Shown in pieces: positions 1 to 9,655 of a DNA stretch of 64,000 nt; the first letter of the stretch is position 1; each line of letters begins with the position of its first letter. Position numbers and translations under genes: made by a program. Source of the DNA: Agapetus fuscipes (lineage: Eukaryota; Arthropoda; Insecta; Trichoptera; Glossosomatidae); the NCBI GenBank assembly GCA_951799405.1, contig OX637362.1, forward strand, positions 6,588,703-6,652,702. The letters run 5' to 3'. The notes beneath the pieces are model-generated. The model saw only the letters and a list, made by a program, of their open reading frames with translations, had not been told where the DNA came from and ran no database searches.

Positions 1-598
1 AAATTATATCACACGTAATATTTTTAAAATTGCAAACAGTTCATGAGTCGATAAACATCGATTGAAACACAAAATGTAGCTCATACGTTGTTTCGTATTT
101 TCATTAATATTTTTTCCCCTACTTGTAGGGGAAAAATATGAAGCTCTACTTATGCGTTCGATATGTCGGGCTGACTTCACAGCGACGAAATTTTTAAAGT
201 TAAACAATTGTTTTAATAATTAATTTGTGCTAGGATTTTATATATTTTTAATTTGTGCATGTAGTATAATTGATCAAGTTCACAAACAAAGGTGTTTGAA
301 AACTCCAATCACAATATTTAGCCATTTATAGCAGTATGTATTAGCACCTGTCTCGTCCGCTCGCTGAGTAAGTCTGCGTGAGACTGGCGGGCCGTTTTTC
401 TCGAGTACGATTTTTGACCTACTGCAGGGTGCTACGTGTTTCGAGAAATGTTACTTCTCTAGTATATATACCTCAATGGCGCGAACAGAAATATTTTTCA
501 TTTAAAATAACATTTTGGCAAATACACACAGCGTGAGTATTTCGTAATAGGCAAAGCATTTACGCACATGATCGCGCTCTATAATCTACGTTATACTA
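1..598. other. AT-rich intergenic stretch with a GC-rich patch
   Basis: I see no gene here. A GC-richer, CpG-containing patch at about 345-450 stands out from the AT-rich surroundings and is followed by a TATA-like run near 462. It could be the edge of an old mobile element, but no repeat partner for it was found in this window. Confidence 0.3.
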
Positions 599-675
599 AT
601 ATTTAAGATTCATATTGAATGCATGCCTACAAGCAGACACGTGTAAGTTCACGTTTACACATGTCGCATGTGTAA
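599..675 (-). repeat. Repeat D fragment
   Basis: Minus-strand piece of the 3' half of repeat D, recognised by the CAAGCAGACACGTGTAAG block and the following CATGTCGCATGTG block. Both ends are missing. Confidence 0.65.
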
Positions 676-766
676 CTACTGTAAGTGCAGCTGTAAGTGC
701 AGCGTTATTTGAAAGGATATAGAATAAACGCACTTAAAAATAACTTAAATTCATTAGATTGTTAAC

Positions 767-893
767 GCTATGGCCAAGCTGGTAAAGACGGTAACTTTGA
801 CTAGCGTGTTTGCAATAAAAACGACGCTGGTTAGACCCCATAGTGATAACTTTGACCCTGTTTTAACAGATGCCATTGTGTAATTATTGATGA
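767..893 (+). repeat. SINE-C copy (tRNA-like head)
   Basis: It shares its layout with 28957-29090 and 52195-52292: a weak tRNA-like head, a block reading like GATAACTTTGACCCTG, then AACAGATGCCATTGTGTAAT. The A box (GGCCAAGCTGGTAAAGACGG) can be read, but the B box is poor, so this is a decayed copy. Confidence 0.45.
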
Positions 894-1050
894 GTTGTAC
901 ATAAAAATAAAAAATAAGATGAATTCTTAATTGAAAATGATGAATTTCTGGACAGGCAACAATAGGTTAGTGGATTGCATTACTCGTCACGACTGCACTC
1001 AGCATAAGTGTGAACTTAGAACTTTTGTCTCGGCGGGCGAACGACTGCGG

Positions 1051-1160
1051 TCTAATCTAATCTAATCTAAGTTGCAAAGATATGTAACATTGGGGATTCA
1101 CATTACATGCATTCTCACAAGCAGACACGTACCAGTTCGCGCTTGCACATGCCTACATGC
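1051..1160 (-). repeat. Repeat D fragment with (TCTAA)n tail
   Basis: It begins with the reverse complement of the (TAGATT)n tail (TCTAATCTAATCTAATCTAA), then GTTGCAAAGATATG and the CAAGCAGACACG block. It stops at about 1160, where LINE delta coding sequence begins, so one insertion cut the other. A scrap of MITE-G (CTCGGCGGGCGAACG) lies just left of it. Confidence 0.7.
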
Positions 1161-1165
1161 ACATT

Positions 1166-1500
1166 AACTACATTGGCTTCGTTTTCCTGAGAGGGTGGTC
1201 TACCGTGTGTGTTTGATGGTATTTAAAGCTCTTAATGGTTTGGCTCCATCATATCTGGCAGACATGTTTTCCCCCGTTGAGGTGAGTGTGAGGGGGCGGA
1301 CGCTTAGGTCAGCAGGGTGTCGAGCTGTCAGGTTGATGCAGCCTCGCCGTCAAATATGCACTAATTTTGGGGATCGCGCTTTCCGGTTTGCGGGACCAAT
1401 GGAGTGGAACAGACTGCCACCCGGAGTGAGGGTTTCGAAATCTGTTGGCATTTTTAAGGGATCACTCAAACAGCACCTTTTTAAAATATCTCATTCATGA
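1166..1500 (+). pseudogene. LINE delta (CR1/L2-like) reverse transcriptase C-terminus
   Basis: An open frame from about 1166 to the TGA at 1498 encodes the C-terminal tail of a non-LTR reverse transcriptase. In order it shows HWLRFPERVVYRVCLMVFKA, then LNGLAPSYLADM, an R-LRS block, GDRAFRFAGPMEWNRLP and a final KGSLKQHLF. This order is characteristic of CR1/L2-type LINE C-termini. The endonuclease and RT catalytic core are absent, so this is a 5'-truncated, non-functional copy. The frame is intact over about 110 residues, suggesting modest age. About 6 bp after the stop comes a tail shared with SINE-B. Confidence 0.85.
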
Positions 1501-1502
1501 TT

Positions 1503-1585
1503 AGGAGGGCCCTTGAGGTGTGACACACACAAAAACGGCGCTCTTTTGTCATGTATTAATTAAATAAAAATAAATTATCCTCATA
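1503..1585 (+). repeat. LINE delta 3' tail, homologous to the SINE-B tail
   Basis: GGGCCCTTGAGGTGTGACAC and the following CACAAAAACGGCGCTC match the SINE-B 3' end (for example 2555-2591) with three mismatches in 37 bases. Then come AAATAAATTATCCTCATA (SINE-B: AAATAAATCATCCTAATA) and a simple-repeat tail. Because it directly follows the LINE stop codon, I read it as the LINE's own 3' end. A truncated SINE-B landing exactly there is the alternative. Confidence 0.65.
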
Positions 1586-1594
1586 TATATATAT

Positions 1595-1681
1595 ATGCCG
1601 CATGCGAACCTACAACATAAAAACCAAATCTCAAATGGGCATACACCCTGCAACTCTTGCCGAGCTTCCCTGAAACAGAGC
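1595..1681 (-). repeat. Repeat D fragment (middle part)
   Basis: The GCCGCATGCGAACCTACAAC, AACCAAATCTCAAATGGGCA and CTGCAACTCTTGCCGAGC blocks match the centre of repeat D on the minus strand. The (TAGATT)n end and the AGTCAAGGAA end are missing. Confidence 0.7.
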
Positions 1682-1856
1682 CCTTGGCATAATAACAGAA
1701 TATTCCCTAGAAACCCGGCCGAGAGATGTGACAATTTTGTAAATATTAAGGCATGTGCGGACATTAATTACAGCAATATGTTTCAATGTAATTTGTTCGT
1801 GTTATAGCTCAAAGAGATTTTTCTGATGGTATAGCACAGCGACTGTGGACCTATAC

Positions 1857-2012
1857 TACATGTGACCGAAATGTCGGTGACCGAAAATCCATGTGTACGA
1901 ACTGTCGTGGGACCGATGTGTCTGTGGACGAGTTATCTGTGCCCGAATTGTCTTTAACCGAAATATCGTTGAGCAAAGAGTCGTGTGTACTGTCGCGTGA
2001 CCGATCTGTCCA
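1857..2012 (-). repeat. Degenerate 15/16-bp tandem array
   Basis: About ten units fall into a 15/16-base register, with forms such as TGTGACCGAAATGTCG, TGTGTACGAACTGTCG, GTGCCCGAATTGTCT and TTAACCGAAATATCG. Units diverge in sequence but keep their length. The reverse complement (GACAATTCGTCCACAC style) recurs at 19803-19950 and 46872-46990. A remnant continues at about 4490-4520, right of the inserted elements, so the array was once continuous across 2013-4495. Confidence 0.65.
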
Positions 2013-2027
2013 TGGATGAGCCCATTG

Positions 2028-2617
2028 GACCGGTCCGTAGTCCGTAGTGGCAACACTTCGCACTCGTAAATGGAAGGTTGTGGATTCGGATCCCGGCGGA
2101 GAACAAAAATATACCATTTATATTTCGAATGTGCTCTTCGCTGAGTTGAAAAATTCATAAACCTTTACCAAAGACCGTTCACTGAAAGGTCCATCCAACC
2201 TTAGGGACCGTCCATAAATTACGTCATCGATTTTGGCCGATTTTCGACCCCCCCCCCCTTACAATCTTCCTATAGTCATTATCTAATAACCCCCTCCCCC
2301 TATTGCTGTAATAATGGATGAGCTTAATAATTAATAATGTTATATAACTCACATAATATTTTGTACATTTTGTAGAAATTGGTATTTACAAGAACGACGT
2401 CACTTTTGGTACTCGTACATCATTTGCCATCATCCGCAGACCAGACTCCCCCCCCCCCCCTTAATGCAAATGACGTAATAAATGGACAGCCCCTTACAAC
2501 TACTGGGTCTTGCTTGAGAATTGGCGCTTTCTAGAGCGACGACCAAGCTCGCAGAGGGCTCTTGAGGTGTGATACACACAAAAACAGCGCTCACCAAATA
2601 AATCATCCTAATATTAT
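2028..2617 (+). repeat. SINE-B copy, split by a MITE
   Basis: The head GGACCGGTCCGTAGTCCGTA resembles a tRNA A-box region and GTGGATTCGGATCC is its B box. The body carries CTCTTCGCTGAGTTGAAAAA and CTTTACCAAAGACCG. The copy breaks at 2200 and resumes at 2494 exactly where the consensus continues (CCTTACAACTACTGGGTCTT). The tail ends CCAAATAAATCATCCTAATA followed by (ATT)n. The flanks share ATGAGC (about 2016 and 2630), a possible short target duplication. Confidence 0.85.
2204..2493. mobile_element. MITE-H, PIF/Harbinger-like MITE nested in SINE-B
   Basis: The 290-bp element has terminal inverted repeats GGGACCGTCCATAAATTACG (left) and the reverse complement of CGTAATAAATGGACAGCCCC (right). 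It is flanked by TTA at 2201-2203 and 2494-2496. A TTA/TAA target duplication with G-rich termini is typical of PIF/Harbinger. Long C runs occur on both sides of the interior. No transposase frame is present, so it is non-autonomous. The interrupted SINE-B supplies the empty-site reference. Confidence 0.8.
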
Positions 2618-2629
2618 ATTATTATTATT

Positions 2630-4495
2630 ATGAGCTATCTGTGGACAAGACGAAAGAGACAAGTACGAAACCTCCTGAGAGCCAAAAAACGCTTGCATCA
2701 TAAGCGGCTGATGGAGAAGCTTGAGAGTGACAATAGGGATGGAAGGAACTCTAGGAAATTCTTTGATTCCGTCAGAAAGGCGAAGTGTGGATCTCAACAG
2801 CGTAGTAGCCAGATAATGGATGAACAGGGAAACATCATTGCTGATCGAGATCAAATACTTGACGTGTGGAAGAATCATTTCACTGGATTGCTGCGAGGTG
2901 AGAGTCCGGATAATCCTTTGCAACCATCTAGAGTTCTCACGGTGGAACCCGAAGTTCCTCCACCAAGTCGAGATGAGGTAGTACAGGCAATTAAGAGTTT
3001 AAAGAAGTCAAGAGCTCCTGGAAACGATGATATCCCTGCTGAGTTACTGAAATGTGGCGGAGAAGCCTTAGAAAATGCTCTGTGGGGTCTTTATCAGGAT
3101 GTTTGGAAACATGAGGTACTCCCAGATAGCTGGAAAGTTGCACTATTGTGTCCAATACATAAAAAAGGAGACAAAATGCTATGCTCTAATTATAGAGGTA
3201 TCTCACTTCTTCCAGCGGCATACAAAATATTGTCTAATATTCTGGTAAGAAGAATTATGCCATATGCTGAATGTGCTCTTGGAGAGTACCAAGCAGGTTT
3301 CAGAAGGAATCGGAGCACAACCGACCAGATTTTTTCATTGAGGCAAATATTAGAGAAGAAGTGGGAATATGCTCAAGAAACTCATTGCCTTTTTGTCGAC
3401 TTCAAGACTGCTTATGACTCAGTGCATCGTTTGGGGCTGTGGAGCGTTTTACGAGACTATGGAATTCCTGGAAAACTCATCAAACTGGTTCAGATATCCA
3501 TAGAAAATTCAAGAGCTCAAATACTGCTGCAGGGACAGGTCTCGGATCCCTTTGAGATCAGTTCAGGCCTAAAGCAGGGTGACGCCCTTTCTCCATTGCT
3601 CTTCAACCTAGCCTTAGAAAAGGTCGTGAGAGAAACCAAACCTGTGTATGGTGAAATCACCATAGGAAGTACCATTAGGCTGCTGGGATATGCGGATGAT
3701 GTGGTGCTTCTGAGAGAGAACGCTGCACAGCTCCGGGCGCTCTTCTTACCAATGGAGAGAATGGCAAGGAGGATAGGATTGAACTTGCCTGTGGCGCGGC
3801 GGGATATTCAAGAAGATTTGAATGTAGATAATTACAAGTTTAAGAACTGCAATTCATTCAAATACTTGGGTACCCTTATAAATGACAAAAATATCCTATC
3901 CTCAGAATTACATGCCCGAATTCACTCCGGCAATAATGCTTTTTTTGGACTTAGAGGTCTATTGTGCTCAAAATGGCTATCCCGCTCCACAAAATTCAAG
4001 ATTTACACTTCCATTGTTCGGCCAGTTGTGTTGTACGGATGCGAAGCCTGGAGTCTGACTCAAAAACAAGAAAAATCTCTCCAGGTCTTTGAGAACAAAA
4101 TGCTTCGTCGCATTCTCGGACCTGTATTTGAAGATGACAGGTGGCGTATTCGGACCAACGCGGAGCTGATGTCCGTGTTTCAAGATGCAAACATAGTGTC
4201 GGTAATGAAATCAAGAAGACTCCAGTGGGCCGGACATGTAGCACGTGCAGAGGACTCCAGGATCATCAGAGCAGTCTTGGATGGTGTCCCCTCAGGTGTT
4301 AGACCACTCGGACGTCCCAGGATGCGGTGGGCAGACAACGTTGAAGCCGACGCCGAAGTTCTGGGAGTGAGGGGACCATGGAGGGAAGCTGCACAAGACA
4401 GAGAGTCCTGGAGGATTGTGGTGCGGGAGGCCCTGAGCCTTCAAGGCTTATGAGCCGAAGAGAGTAAAGTAAGTAAGTATGAGCTATCTGTGGAC
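2630..4495 (+). mobile_element. LINE alpha, 5'-truncated insertion with target duplication
   Basis: TATGAGCTATCTGTGGAC occurs at 2629-2646 and again at 4478-4495. This 18-bp perfect direct repeat bounds the element and marks target-primed insertion. The body (2647-4477) encodes a reverse transcriptase and ends in a short AGTAAAGTAAGTAAG tail instead of poly(A). The target is the 15/16-bp array next to the SINE-B tail. A second, shorter copy lies at 24061-24490. The endonuclease domain is missing. Confidence 0.85.
2647..4453 (+). CDS. LINE alpha reverse transcriptase (partial, open frame)
   Basis: A continuous frame of about 600 residues encodes a non-LTR reverse transcriptase that would copy the element's RNA at a nicked target. 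Numbering from the apparent ATG at 2630, RT motifs are FVDF at about 255 with the first catalytic Asp, GLKQGDALSPLLFN, and the YADD box at 354-357. A thumb and C-terminal region follows with YGCEAWSLT, RLQWAGHVARAEDS and GRPRMRWADN (about 560). The apparent ATG at 2630 lies in the target duplication, so the first five or six residues are not element sequence. The true protein would extend 5' with an endonuclease. The C-terminus is RTE-like, but the clade is uncertain. Confidence 0.85.
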
Positions 4496-4767
4496 GAGTT
4501 ATCTTTGACCAATATAAGTGGTGATACTGGTCCTTGAGCTGTGACTCACGCAGCAGTTGTGCGCTAATTCTATCTCAGATCGTCGCTACATCATCGGTAG
4601 AGATTCACTCCCTAAATAAAGTTGTAGAGGCGTGCGAAATCTAAATCGGTAAAGCTATTATCAGAAGAGTGGGCGACCGAAAGTTCGGCGCATTCAAGAG
4701 AGCTGTGCGTCCATACTCAAGCGTAGCGTTCAATGGAAAATTGTAAAATTTTATTAGAAATAAACTT

Positions 4768-4850
4768 TTCCCGTATCGGTGTTTATTTCAAAACAAAATA
4801 AAAAAAACCCGGCAAGATTTACTCAGACTTCACGGCGAAGAGGATCCTGG
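4768..4850 (+). repeat. SINE-A middle fragment
   Basis: TTTCCCGTATCGGTGTTTAT and CCGGCAAGATTTACTCAGAC match the SINE-A body. The tRNA-like head and 3' third are missing. Confidence 0.6.
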
Positions 4851-4887
4851 ATTAAGCCAAAGCCCACCTAGGGCTGTCGGGCTTATG

Positions 4888-5126
4888 ATCTAATATAATC
4901 TAAGTTGCAAAGATATGTTACATTAAAAGGATTCACATAATATGCATTTTCACAAGCAGACACGTATAAGTTCGCGCTTAAAACATGCCGCCTGTGATTT
5001 ACATATAAAAACCCAAATCTCAATTGAACATAGGTACACCCTGCATCTATTACTGATCTACCCTAGTGAACCATTTTCTACAGCATGATGGTCAGCCGCA
5101 TACCATAAGGGCTATAGGTCAAGGAG
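4888..5126 (-). repeat. Repeat D, near full length
   Basis: It runs from a degenerate TAATATAATCTAAGTTGC tail through the CAAGCAGACACGTATAAG, CATGCCGCCTGTG and AGTGAACCATTTTCTACAGC blocks to AGGTCAAGGAG. The usual GACATTGGCAAA segment is deleted near 5065. Confidence 0.8.
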
Positions 5127-5282
5127 CATACACATGATGATGGTTAAAAATAACAATAAATAAATTCTTAAAGTGTATATTTGCGCAGTATTTTCAACCG
5201 GTGAAAGTAAGTTATAGTTAATGATTACTTATGAAAAATATGTGATACACGAGAATCAGTAAATCCAGCCACACAAAAAGGG

Positions 5283-5400
5283 CGTCTCCTGAAGAAGTTG
5301 GCTAAGACGCCAAAGAAACGTTGGGAATAATGAAAGCTCTCCTACAACGGTTCGGTTAATATTCGAAATGCTGTAAGGAAGTTAACTTTAATTAGAACGC
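5283..5400 (+). repeat. Penelope-like terminal fragment with hammerhead-like core
   Basis: TCTCCTGAAGAAGTTGGC, then GCCAAAGAAACGTTGGGAAT, matches the pieces at 49.5, 55.4 and 56.1 kb: a CTGAAGA box, a short stem-loop, a GAAACGT box and GAATAATG. This is a decayed lone copy. Assignment to Penelope-like elements rests on that motif only. Confidence 0.4.
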
Positions 5401-5676
5401 TTTCAATAATTAAATTTTTTTTATATAATCATATTAAAAAATAAGAATAAATTATCACAAAATCATCACGTTTTATTGATTTGTTAATATTTCTTATTTT
5501 TAGCGTTTATTAGGAAATGTAGTCATTAATCAGAAAGGAGAGAAATAAAAAAAGAAGCGTCCGACATGACATAGCACGCGACGTCAAAACACGACTTGAA
5601 TTTTTTTCCAATTTTCATTAAAACTCTGAAGGGCGTCCATTTTTCATTTTTTTCATTTTTTCCTCACAAATCGAAG

Positions 5677-5958
5677 CAGGCACAACCTATCTATAATCTC
5701 GCACAACCTATCTATAGTCTGGCACAACCTATCTATAATCTGGCACAACTTATCTACAATCTGGCATAACCTATCTACAATCTGGCACAACCTATCTACA
5801 ATCTGGCACAACCACCTATAATCTGGCACAACCTATCTATAATCTTGCACAACTTATCTATAATCTGGCACAACCTATCTATAATCTGACACAACCTATC
5901 TTTAAACTGGCACAACCTATCTACAATCTGGCACAACCTATCTATAATCGACAAAAAT
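5677..5958. repeat. 21-bp minisatellite, about 13 units
   Basis: The unit GCACAACCTATCTATAATCT plus G repeats about 13 times. Variants are mostly single substitutions (TATAATC/TACAATC, ACCTATC/ACTTATC), and one unit (near 5810) is 20 bp. Register is otherwise kept. It is flanked by AT-rich non-repetitive sequence. Confidence 0.9.
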
Positions 5959-6223
5959 CTGGCGTTTTTTTGTCATAAAAATTTCGGCGTAAAAACATAG
6001 AAAAATAAATGTTGGCAGTTGGCATATTATTGCGACTTAGATTACAGACTCTTCAATAATTTTGATTTTTTATTATCTTTCTGGGATGATGAGATCCCAC
6101 GAAAGAATATACCTACATTTAAAAAAATCTTAAAAGGCCGTACAAGACAAAAAAGCTGTGACATCACATCGTAGGATTACTAGGGAACAGGCCTAACATT
6201 CCGGCATTTGCAAACGGCATCCA

Positions 6224-6456
6224 GAGTAGGTAAGAGTTGCAAAACATGAGTAAAGTAAAGTTTATTAATTATTAAGTATTAAAGAATGGTTTTCTCCCAA
6301 ATCTGCCTTTTTATTTGTTTGAGCTTGATTTTCTTCATCACTGTAACTCTTTTGCTAAGACCACAAAGTGTAAGAAACAAAAACGGCAGATTTTGGGAGA
6401 AATCCCTCTTTAATAGTTTCGTACACTTTACTTTACTCAAGTTTTGCAATTCGTAG
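6224..6456. mobile_element. MITE-T copy without its outer ends
   Basis: AAGAGTTGCAAAACATGAGT at the left and its near reverse complement at the right (ACTCAAGTTTTGCAATTCGT) enclose an interior shared with 21875-22118 and 47013-47257. The outermost CAGTACCCTTAGTA bases of the intact copies are missing. A MITE-G scrap lies just upstream (about 6150-6200). Confidence 0.7.
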
Positions 6457-7438
6457 AACTTTCCGAGTATATTTTTATTTAAAAATATTGTATGATTAAA
6501 AAATCGCAAAAAATGATTCTTAATCCCAAAAATTATTACATTTAGATGATTCAGCTACAAAAGAAAGAGTTTGACGTAATTTTAGTGGGTTCATTTTAAT
6601 TTTGGTATCACACGAGATGTTTTTTTAATGTAATTTATGTCACTGGAGACTAAAAGACACATGGCAGCAAAGTCCACCCACGATTTCTTTACTTCACACA
6701 GTTCCGCGTTGTCCCAAAATGAATTTGTAACATTCCTGAGAATCCTAACCTAACAACTATAATTATTAAAAGAAAATCTAAACTGTTGTTGAAGATAAAC
6801 ATAACAGGCATTTGGGTTTTCAAAAAAATTGACTCGTTGACATAATGATGTAATATTGTTGTGTTAAATGGGTAGGTAAAAAGAATGTTCCAAATTTAAA
6901 AATTCCGTTTGAATTATGTTCCATAGAAAATAGACAATATTGCAAATTAAAAAAAGACAAATTAGTTTTTACTGCGCTAAACAGGTAGGTATAACAAACA
7001 TTCGAAATTTGAAAATTCAATTTGAAAGAAAGTAAGGTTTCCGTAGAAACCATAGATCAAAATGTCATTGCACAATAGGCTAATCGTGCTTTACATTTTT
7101 CAGCCTACTCGTGACCAAATAAATTTAATACCTATCAATGGCATGGCATTTTAGTACCCTTTAATTTATTTTTAATGCATACAATAATCGTAATACTGAA
7201 TATTAGTAGTGTTTTATGAGAAGTCAACAAAGTATTTATAAAGTAGGTACATAAAATTAATAATTCTCTATTATTATGCGTATGGTAGTAGAAATTGTGT
7301 TTTATTAGATTTTTTTTTTAATTGAAGCTAAATGCATATTACATAAAAAAATCTAGTAATTGTCCAGATGTTTGAATATAGTCCAGCCAACGAGAAACAA
7401 AAACATATTACCCATAGTTCTTGGATTAAAGTATCTTT
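6457..7438. other. AT-rich stretch, no feature seen
   Basis: No coding-like frame, tandem array or match to the repeat families of this window was recognised. Two loosely similar segments near 6880 and 6990 contain inverted TTTGAAATTT-like sequences but no clear element boundary. Confidence 0.4.
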
Positions 7439-7521
7439 GTATAATCTAAGCTGCGAGGATATGTAAATGATTAACACTCCATGCATAGACATACGCAGGC
7501 ATATGCAAGTTTGCGCTTACA
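7439..7521 (-). repeat. Repeat D 3'-end fragment
   Basis: TATAATCTAAGCTGCGAGGA followed by a shortened AGTTTGCGCTTACAT block. It sits directly against the next repeat D copy, giving a tandem of two tails. Confidence 0.65.
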
Positions 7522-7775
7522 TATAATCTATAATCTATAATCTAAGTTGCAAGGATATATTCATTTAAAGCTCTCAGATGTATGCCCACAAACCAACAAG
7601 TGTAGTTCGCGCTTACAAATGCTGAATGTGTACTTACAAATAAAATCCAAACCTCAAATGAACATAAGCCCCACAACTTTTGCCGACCTTCCCTGAAACA
7701 GGGGTGACATTGGCAAAGTGAACCATTTTTTACAGTATGGGTGGTCAGCCTCATACCAACCTATAAGTCAAGGAA
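7522..7775 (-). repeat. Repeat D, full length
   Basis: A complete minus-strand copy, from (TATAATC)n-TAAGTTGCAAGGATATAT to ACCTATAAGTCAAGGAAT. It includes ACCTTCCCTGAAACAGGGGT and TGACATTGGCAAAGTGAACC. It is close to the copy at 13171-13408: both have the variant CCAAACCTCAAATGAACATA and lack the Penta GTAAGCGCGAAATTA form. Confidence 0.85.
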
Positions 7776-7894
7776 TATGAATAATAAATTACATTTAAAT
7801 ATAAAAAAGAACAAAACCTTACAAAGAAATCTATACAAAAAAAGTAAAAAATTTCCTATGCAAAAAAAAATGTAGCAAATGAATACACCAACAT

Positions 7895-8100
7895 TAGAAA
7901 TCAACATTGCAGATTAGCCGCCACTTCTTCCTGTCCTTGCATACTTCTTTCATTTCATCCAGAGTCATAACCTTTTTCATACAAGTCCTCCTTTTATTAT
8001 GACTCTGGATATCCCATTCATTCGCTATTTCTGAAATTTGATCCTTCCATACTTTTCTCGGTCTTCCTCTACCACGACATCCATCATATATATACTGCAT
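7895..8100 (-). pseudogene. LINE gamma reverse transcriptase C-terminal fragment
   Basis: The minus strand encodes GRGRPRKVWKDQISEIANEW, then KRRTCMKKVMTLDEMKEVC and DRKKWR. This is the extreme C-terminus of the family seen at 55087-55395 (GKGRPRKVWSDQIKELVKEW). Only the last 65 or so codons remain. Confidence 0.8.
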
Positions 8101-8124
8101 TCATATATATTCATCATATATATT

Positions 8125-8197
8125 CCACATATGCTGCATATATATACTCAAACCGCCTATTCATGAAACAGGGATGGCATTGTGAACCATTATTCTT
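8125..8197 (-). repeat. Repeat D scrap
   Basis: ATGCTGCATATATATACTCA and CATGAAACAGGGATGGCATT are recognisable pieces of the middle of repeat D, with internal deletions. Confidence 0.4.
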
Positions 8198-8237
8198 GTA
8201 GTATTAGTACCGTATACATATATTTTTAAATTTAATA

Positions 8238-8520
8238 CAAATAATAATAATAACATCTTTATTACAGCTTGGTGACGCGGAGGGTACAATACGTGACCAG
8301 CCACATTAAAAAAAACATTGATCGAAAAAAACATACAAAATAGAAAATAGAAACAGATGACAGCGGGGAGATGTAGAGAGCGTTGTGTCTGAAAACCCTA
8401 TGCTAATGGTTTAACAAAAGCATCAAATCCCTGTTGTGAGCTGCATCATCTCAGTCTCAGTGGTGTATCCTTGTAAGCCTCAGCATTTTATTATCTGTTT
8501 TCACAGTTCTCTCATTTCAA
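8238..8520 (-). repeat. Possible LINE 3' untranslated end
   Basis: Read on the minus strand, this ends ...GTAATAAAGATGTTATTATTATT, a polyadenylation-like signal followed by a short trinucleotide tail, as in several arthropod LINEs. No coding remnant is attached, so the call is tentative. Confidence 0.3.
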
Positions 8521-8795
8521 ATGAAGTCAAAGGCCAAAGTCATAAGAAATCTACCAATAGTCATTTAACTTGGTTTCTCTAAATTACTTTATTGATTTTT
8601 TTATTTAATTTTTATACCAGAGTTACAAACGAGCATACAATATGATTTAATTTTTTTAGCGGCAACCATTAATTGATTTCATATGGATAAACATTAAAAC
8701 CTACACTTGATTATATTTGATTCATTCAATAAGAGTGCGTTAAGTTTGTCCTTTTCATTCAGTATAGAGTCGTCCAAATTTTTATTAAATATCTT

Positions 8796-9120
8796 GGTCC
8801 GGTCGATACTTCAGTTGGTAGAGTGCTTGCATTCAATGTCGCGAGCTCGGGGTCGAATCCCACCGAGGGTGTCAGAAATGATTTCCCGTTTCGGTGTTTA
8901 TTTCAAATCTCAAAATAAAATACCGGCAAGGTTTACTCACACAAGAAATGAGTACCAGCCCCATCGGGAGCAGGGAAAACCCCACTTCAATTTAAGTGGT
9001 TGGCGTAAGGCTGGCCCCCTTACCTGTAAAACAAAAAAAGGTTCCACTCGGCACATGCGAAACCCTTCGGGGATAACGCGGCAAGAAGTAGCACTATATG
9101 TTTAGCTTAGTTGGGTTGCG
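8796..9120 (+). repeat. SINE-A, full length
   Basis: The tRNA-like head has A box TACTTCAGTTGGTAGAGTGC and B box GGGGTCGAATCCCACC, the two internal RNA polymerase III promoter elements. The body follows: GTTTCGGTGTTTATTTCAAA, CCGGCAAGGTTTACTCACAC, AAGTGGTTGGCGTAAGGCTG, ACATGCGAAACCCTTCGGGG. The 3' end is TAGCTTAGTTGGGTTGCG with no poly(A). It is one of the two best copies here (other: 39511-39838). A 132-codon frame across it is fortuitous. Confidence 0.85.
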
Positions 9121-9379
9121 TCTCGAAAGTGCGACCAAAGGTAAGTTTTTCGTTAGTAGGACTACTCGCAGCTAGATATTATTTTAAGTATCGGCAATAC
9201 AGAAAAGATCATAAATGAGTTATTGCTGGACGCATATCATGATGACCACAGACGACTAAGAGTACTACTGTTATTAAAATTTATTGTAGAGCTTCCTCTT
9301 CAGCATTTTATTGCCATTGATGATCTAAGAATAATTAATTTAGTATCGCAGCCGTTCATAATGGACTTTAGAACTTTTT

Positions 9380-9495
9380 CTCGGCGACCAAACGTCACAC
9401 TTGCGTGGGGACAAACTGCCTTAGCAACCAACAATAAAATATTTGTATTCATTTTCCCTCCTGACGTCATAAAATTTTCCATGTCAATCTTGTGC
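9380..9495 (-). mobile_element. MITE-G copy
   Basis: CTCGGCGACCAAACGTCACA, CCTTAGCAACCAACAATAAA and TGACGTCATAAAA are the reverse complement of the MITE-G core (TTGGTTGCTAAGG...TGACGTTTGG). It ends near TTGTGCTGAATCCA, a decayed version of the GGACTCGG terminus. Confidence 0.55.
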
Positions 9496-9655
9496 TGAAT
9501 CCATGGTAGAAATTCCTCATTTTTAAGTTGGCATGAGGCTAATCCCCTGAGGCGAGCATCCCGTACGAAAAATATATCTAAGACAACATATTATGGTAAA
9601 ATGCATTTATTTAACTTTAAACATTGAAATTTGTGCTTTTCTTTGAGTCACTATC

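Noticed and set aside
1851..2158. Overlapping minus-strand frames of 88 and 100 codons
   Set aside because: They translate the 15/16-bp tandem array and the SINE-B head. The repetitive peptide reflects the DNA repeat.
5677..5958. CRISPR-like array
   Set aside because: The units are contiguous without spacers, and the window is eukaryotic.
8796..8870. A functional tRNA gene
   Set aside because: Box A and box B are tRNA-like, but the acceptor and anticodon stems do not pair well and the same sequence heads many SINE-A copies.
8707..9105. 132-codon plus-strand open frame
   Set aside because: It is a read-through of a SINE-A copy, including its tRNA-like promoter boxes.
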